Assembly (NCBI GenBank): GCA_008360955.1
Contig: LUCM01005766.1
Coordinates: forward strand, 1-64,000
Direction of reading: 5' to 3'
Source of the DNA: Fasciolopsis buskii
Lineage: Eukaryota; Platyhelminthes; Trematoda; Plagiorchiida; Fasciolidae
Length of the DNA: 64,000 bases
Position numbers and translations under genes: made by a program. Below, one piece after another: positions 58,857 through 64,000 of this stretch; the stretch's first letter is position 1, and each line of letters begins with the position of its first letter. Below the pieces are notes generated by a model that was not told where the DNA came from, searched no databases, and saw only the letters and a program-made list of their open reading frames with translations.

Positions 58857-59066
58857 TCAGTCTAGAGCATCGTGGGACAGTAGTGAGTTGCTGGATATCG
58901 TCGTGCTACAGGATGTGGAAAGCCGATGTCTGAACTCCCAAATGTTGGTAGCTTTAAACTGGTTACTGCCGAGTATGTTAGTAGCACATTTGGGGCAGCG
59001 AATTGGTTCAAACTGAAGCAACTGTTCCAGTGATTGCATCATGTGGTGCTGATGTTCAATATACTG
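58857..59066 (-). CDS. Candidate terminal exon with a CxxC motif, unidentified
   Basis: After an acceptor-like GGTTAGTTGTTAG the - frame reads YIEHQHHMMQSLEQLLQ, FEPIRCPKCATNILGSNQFK and IWEFRHRLSTSCSTTISSNS, ending LLSHDALD and TGA. RCPKC is a possible half zinc site. An internal ATG pair (59,042) could also be a start. No family recognised. It lies upstream of the candidate exon chain at 56.0-54.2 kb, but its stop means it cannot be joined to it in this frame. Confidence 0.35.
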   Translation of the reverse strand, partial: QYIEHQHHMMQSLEQLLQFEPIRCPKCATNILGSNQFKATNIWEFRHRLSTSCSTTISSNSLLSHDALD

Positions 59067-60258
59067 CTAACAACTAACCTAGTTAACCTAATGGTTTATA
59101 TGTTCCACTAACAATCGTTCAACCTTGTCTGTGTTCCAGTTCTGACGAGATGTTTGTCCACTGATGATGAATCATAACATGATGAAATGGTTATACTGTG
59201 CTTCCGTGATATCCTTGTGGTCATTTGGGCATTGTTACCGCATCGAGAGACATTTTAAAGTCGGAATCCACCTTTTATACCAGAACTGTAACGTCATAGT
59301 AGCCAGAAACGTTCACGTTTCACAATCTTTAAATAACACATGGAGCATATTTTTTGTTAACACAACCTGGAATAAGTTTTGTTCTTACATATTCATTGCG
59401 TCTTGCACAGTACAAAAAGGAACACGGAAATCTAAGGTCAGATGTCTAGGGCACAGTATTTGGATTGACTTTGGATAATGCACAGTAATTATCCACCAAC
59501 AAACATGGGATCCGGAGGTCGGCTATAGTCCAGTAGTCATAACCTGGTCATTTTAACCTAATGGCGACAAGCTCAAATTGTCCCTCCGACAGTTCATACC
59601 ATTTGGTATCCTAATATGCGAAAGGGCCATTTTCGTGAAATCAATGGATATTCTATCTTCATCGTTAGAGGAAATCAACAATGATGGATAGGGCTGGTAG
59701 ATAAACTGAGCGCCAGGCGGACGCCCAGGACTAGGGAACTCATGTTATTAGTTTAACAAAAGTGTTCAAACTTTCCTTCTTGCTTTTCTGCTTATTAGAA
59801 TTTCAATTCCAGGGATATGAATTACAAAGCTGAAAATCTATCCGGTCGCTTGAGCAAAACAACTACCGACTTAAATGAATGACTTCACGGGAATCGATCG
59901 AGGGGCAAGGTTTACGAGAACGGGGGCAGTGACTCATGCAAATCTTTCATAGGCAAGAGCCTTAAATGACTATAACGAAACACAAACAACTCCGTGGGTG
60001 CATGTTTGCGTGTGTGCAATTGTGGATAAATCAGATCTGAATGAAGCTCGAATTAGTGAATGCTTTGTATTCGTCTCTGTGCGTTCTGGTGTGCATTTAC
60101 AAGAAACATATAGTGCTCTCGGAAGGAGGTCTATTGTAAGCAGCGAGCTTTTAATGGACATGACCAACACCTGACTCAATGGATAATATTGATTGTGGCG
60201 AAAAGAATCAGCACGAAAGTGTCCTTGCGATATCGGCATTCTACTAACCATCAAAAAA

Positions 60259-60318
60259 CAGCGTAGAACTGCACAAGGTCTCATTAGGTCAAGTGTGTTA
60301 ACCAGTCACACTGGCGAA
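60259..60318 (-). repeat. SINE family B copy, - orientation
   Basis: On the - strand, CGCCAGTGTGACTGGTTAAC, ACACTTGACCTAATGAGACC and TTGTGCAGTTCTACGCTG. Inverted relative to 58,411-58,475, with a 23-base identical core between the two copies. Confidence 0.6.
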
Positions 60319-60813
60319 TAACCTTTTTTATGGCTTTTTCCATGCGTAAGATGACCTTAAATATCGGACATCTTTCAGTTCATTTGTAACGTTATATTTT
60401 GTAAGTCCTTTCGTCTTGTTCGAACTTACATTGCACTTTTGTGGGAGTTCATTTTACTCTGGATTTCGGATTTTCCGGCGATCGAGTTTCCAGGTGTTCA
60501 TGAACATTCTTCGTGTTTTGCCAAACCGTGAACGCTTTGGTATTCTTTCACTGGACAGTAATTTTGCTTTTGATTATATATTGGGGACGAGGAAATGATG
60601 GTCTGTTGGACGAGTTTTTTTACTTAAAGGTTACATTTTATTCAACCATAGACTGTGGGTGACGTCATGGAAGGAACTTGAGTTTGTGGCTTGCTTAACG
60701 TGTGCAGGTGGTCGAACGTTGTAAGATGTTTGCGTGCTTCTTGAATTCAGTATACAGCAAATATTTTTTGTCGGAGCAAGTTTATTGTGATTTGCGACAT
60801 GGACTGTGGTAAC

Positions 60814-61059
60814 CTTTCGGCATTTTATGACCAAATGTGTTATCGGAATTTCTTTCTCAAAAATTTGGTACCTCATTGTAGTATCAAGCGACGTTAACAT
60901 TTTATGAACTGTCAACGGTGGTATAGCCTGACCTGACCTTGATGTACCATTCACTCTTCTAACGGACTCAGTGCTCTTTCTACTAGTATGGGAAATCAAC
61001 CAAAATGGATCATGATGTTGGGAATTTGATACTCCAGTTGTATCCGAAGTCACAGCCAT
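60814..61059 (-). CDS. Hydrophilic ATG-started frame, possible first exon
   Basis: ATGG directly after an in-frame TGA opens a frame of 142 codons (to 60,631). It is serine- and threonine-rich: AVTSDTTGVSNSQHHDPF, HTSRKSTESVRRVNGTSRSG and MRYQIFEKEIPITHLVIKC. A possible donor GAAAG|GTTACC at 60,813 would end an 82-codon first exon in phase 0. No domain or signal peptide seen. Confidence 0.3.
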
Positions 61060-64000
61060 AAGTCAAAAGAATTGTTGATTTTGCATGATTGCCAGTCAAA
61101 ATCTGCTGCCATGAACAATACTGAGCATTGGCGATATGCATGAACCTTTAAACATAATGTTCTCGAATGCAAGTCACCAACCTTGATCAACAATACCTAA
61201 CTAGTTTGAAGTAAAAAACCCGAAAAATAACATTCGTGAGGCAGACCAATGAACAGTGTAGCAGCTTGGTCAAAGAATAAACGAGAATTAATAAACTATT
61301 GTTAACTATAGGAAGCCTATGAGGGATAAGTGAGGTGTAGATTGCAACGAATGAGCTGTGCGCCTTACGTTACATTTGGTATAAATATTGTAACGAGAAC
61401 AAACCACGACAACGTTCGCATGTAATAAATGTAGCCTATTTATGGACTACCAAGGACAAGCACCATCACGGTTCATTTTCCAAAAGTGGTAGAAAACGCT
61501 GATGGATCTCGTAAACAGTAAGTTAAGACATAAAGGTCTCACAGAATCACGTTTAGCTCCACAAATGCGCAATGGTACAAAGGATGGTGTTTTTCAAGCT
61601 AGTTGCACAGGGTGAACAAAATAAACTGTGACCCAGGCATTTTAGTCAGATAAGTAGTAAATCTAATGGTCTGGCTTATGCCAGACCTTCAAAAAAAATA
61701 CAGGATGAACACTGACGGAAGCACATTTCATCTAAGCAGGTTCAATGAAAACTAGGCAAAACTGAGAAAACAGCAATCTGAAAATTCGTTTCTTTTGTTG
61801 AAAGAAATGATCGGGGATTCATCAGAAAGAGATGCAGACTTCATATTTTGTGTGGAATTCACCCAAGACTTCATTAGACCCAGTTAGGTAAAGGGGCAAG
61901 CAACAGACTAAGGATTGCAATAAACCTTAAACATTCATGAGACCGATGATACCAACCAAACATTTGTCTCATGCAGTACATCGACTAATCGAAACTCTGA
62001 AGTTGAGATTTGCGGTGGCTCTTTGCGCCTCATGCAAATGTTATTGGAAAATCTTGATTATGGTGATAGGAATTCTTCACTTCCTCCATTATTTTGATGA
62101 ATTGGTATAAAACAAAGTACTTTCCGTAATCGTTGTGAATGCTTAGCTTTGACCTAGTTCACCAAAATCGAAATAAAACAACCGTTTATCTGCTTTCCAC
62201 TAATCCTGTTTGGTGTTGTTTGATGGACCCAACTACGTGCTTTGCTATTTGATCAGAGTGAACTACATGATAGACTATCGCTAGGAGATTCTTAGCACGG
62301 CTAAGCTAAAGATGTTTTGACTGGTGCAATAAGCTCTACCTATACTCTCTGTTACAGCATCAATCTTATAGTACAAACCATATCTGATAAATCACGTTTG
62401 GATTTTGAGAACTTATACTGATAGGCATCAACTGATTATTTGTCATCCTACATTCAGCATATCTTCAGAGCGCTTCTTCGTAATCACTGATTTCAAACAA
62501 GTTATTTCTATTTTGACCAAAGACTTATGATATCACACGCAATCGCTTCGCTGATCACTGTCACCAGTTGGTACATAACGATATCCATTACATCTCTTCC
62601 AACCACTAATCGAATGACCAAAAGGCTAACGGAACGACAACTCAACCTTCTGAATACACTGCTTATTCTGCCCCCATTCTTCTGCCGGATAGATATAATA
62701 GATATTAAATCCAAATGATAAAAATAGTTGATCAGGATGTCCCGTAACCCATTTGTGAAATACCTAACAATCCTTGGTATGACCTCGGGGCCCAGGAATG
62801 CGCGGCTTGCAGACATGCTTGACCCGAATATCGCCCGGGTTAATGGCTTTCATATCTGGATTTCGGAACCCCTGTAAGATCTACGAAACCCCACTCAGTG
62901 AACACATAAATAACGGTTCGGGAATAAAGTGTCGAGAATGTGTTTGTCCAAAGTATGTGTGTTAAATTGTGGAGATAGTTGTGATCGTAATTCTTGTGCG
63001 ACCTGTCGGTTTGCTTATTCATCAACGAACATACCAAGTTGCTTTCTTGCTTGTATATTGCGCAGTAAACCTCTTGTATTTTCGATGTGAATCATCACGC
63101 TGCCTTATTGTCAGTCCTAGTTTGTACTGTGCCAGAAATCGATTCTTTCTTGTGCTAACGGTAACGACGCACGATTTGAGACTTCCACTGTTTTCGGCTT
63201 TTTATACATTCCTTCCCACTGACATTACTATGCCTGTGGAAAATCACATTTCTGTACATCTTTAAATATCAAGGAAAAATGGATCTGGGGAATGCGCTCG
63301 GAATTGTCGTTCAAACTATTTGTTGTTGTTCTTGAATTTCTAACAACCACATGAGAACACTACGGTTATTGTGCTTTTCGGTAAGAGCAAATGACCTAAG
63401 TCTAAACTATTTCAGGTAAATACAGCAGCAACAAGTATTATAGTGGAACAGTTTGAGACACTATGGGAAGTTAGAATTGGTCGGTGCGCCAAAGTCAAGC
63501 TCCAGGGACAACTGATAAGAACTATCTTGCAAGCTCAAATGTGGGCACATCCTGTATCACAATATCGACTGATTGCGGTTGGTATTTTTCTGCAACTGTG
63601 ATGTTTATCTTGTCTGTTCGATATGCAGCCCGTGATTCGCGCTTTTTGATTCACAGATTTGATTTTCATGAGACTTGCACGCAGTGATATTGGAAACGCA
63701 GTTCAGACCAACCGATGTTGGCAAACACCTCATTTGTTCAAAGCACACCATTTGTTCATGGTGTCACAAATTACCTAGCAGCAATCACACGTAACGAGCT
63801 CGTCATGGGAGGAAATGATTTCAAATTGACATGACCTGGCTACGGATGTAATTAGTGCATTCTCCTCAGATCGTCTAATGAATTTCACTTATATCACTGC
63901 AGGAATATTTTAGGACTCGATGTTCCATTACAAGCGACAGCTACGCTCTTATACCCATCCGGCCTATTCAGTTTCATTTAAACAAATACCTGCAGGAATA
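61060..64000. other. No identifiable gene; intron-like DNA
   Basis: Short frames only. The - frame 62,508-62,816 (102 codons) starts at ATG but has a hydrophobic, repetitive translation and no splice support. No repeat match within the window. Confidence 0.3.

Noticed and set aside
1..64000. Bacterial features: operons, ribosome binding sites, CRISPR arrays, attachment sites
   Set aside because: Coding density is far too low, split exons and LINE/SINE remnants dominate, and no direct-repeat array is visible.

Overview
This is a window of animal nuclear DNA, most likely from a parasitic flatworm (trematode or cestode). The main support is a degenerate nuclear receptor carrying two tandem DNA-binding domains, the first with a CxACKK-type P-box; this 2DBD architecture is known from flatworms and some other invertebrates. 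Fragments of CR1/jockey-like and RTE-like LINEs and several tRNA-derived SINE heads fit. No bacterial operon, CRISPR array or plasmid feature is present, and I see no intact single-exon gene with a recognised function. The species cannot be fixed from the sequence.

Layout. From 0 to about 25.8 kb the DNA looks richer in GC and is dominated by decayed LINEs on the + strand: three copies of one LINE 3' tail (about 0.6, 1.9 and 22.1 kb), an endonuclease piece (1.56-1.9 kb) and reverse-transcriptase pieces at 3.6-5.8 kb and 19.6-20.8 kb. Inside this zone, on the - strand at 10.2-14.1 kb, lies the 2DBD nuclear receptor copy. It reads through A/B region, DBD1, DBD2, a very long hinge and a ligand-binding domain without a recognisable intron, but carries at least six in-frame stops and several frameshifts.

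From about 26 to 64 kb the DNA is AT-richer and looks like the introns of split genes, with RTE-like LINE 3' fragments at 27.0-27.5 (-), 33.6-34.1 (+) and 39.1-40.4 kb (+), a CR1/jockey-like fragment at 49.1 kb (-) and several SINE copies. Two sets of - strand candidate exons have splice sites whose phases agree: four exons at 38.4, 37.0, 35.6 and 35.2 kb, the first two with weak resemblance to fibronectin type III strands, and four exons at 56.0, 55.5, 54.4 and 54.2 kb of unknown product. Isolated candidate exons lie at 28.4 (+), 36.5 (+), 41.7 (-), 43.8 (+) and 58.9 kb (-). These gene models rest only on splice motifs, phase and open frames and are provisional.
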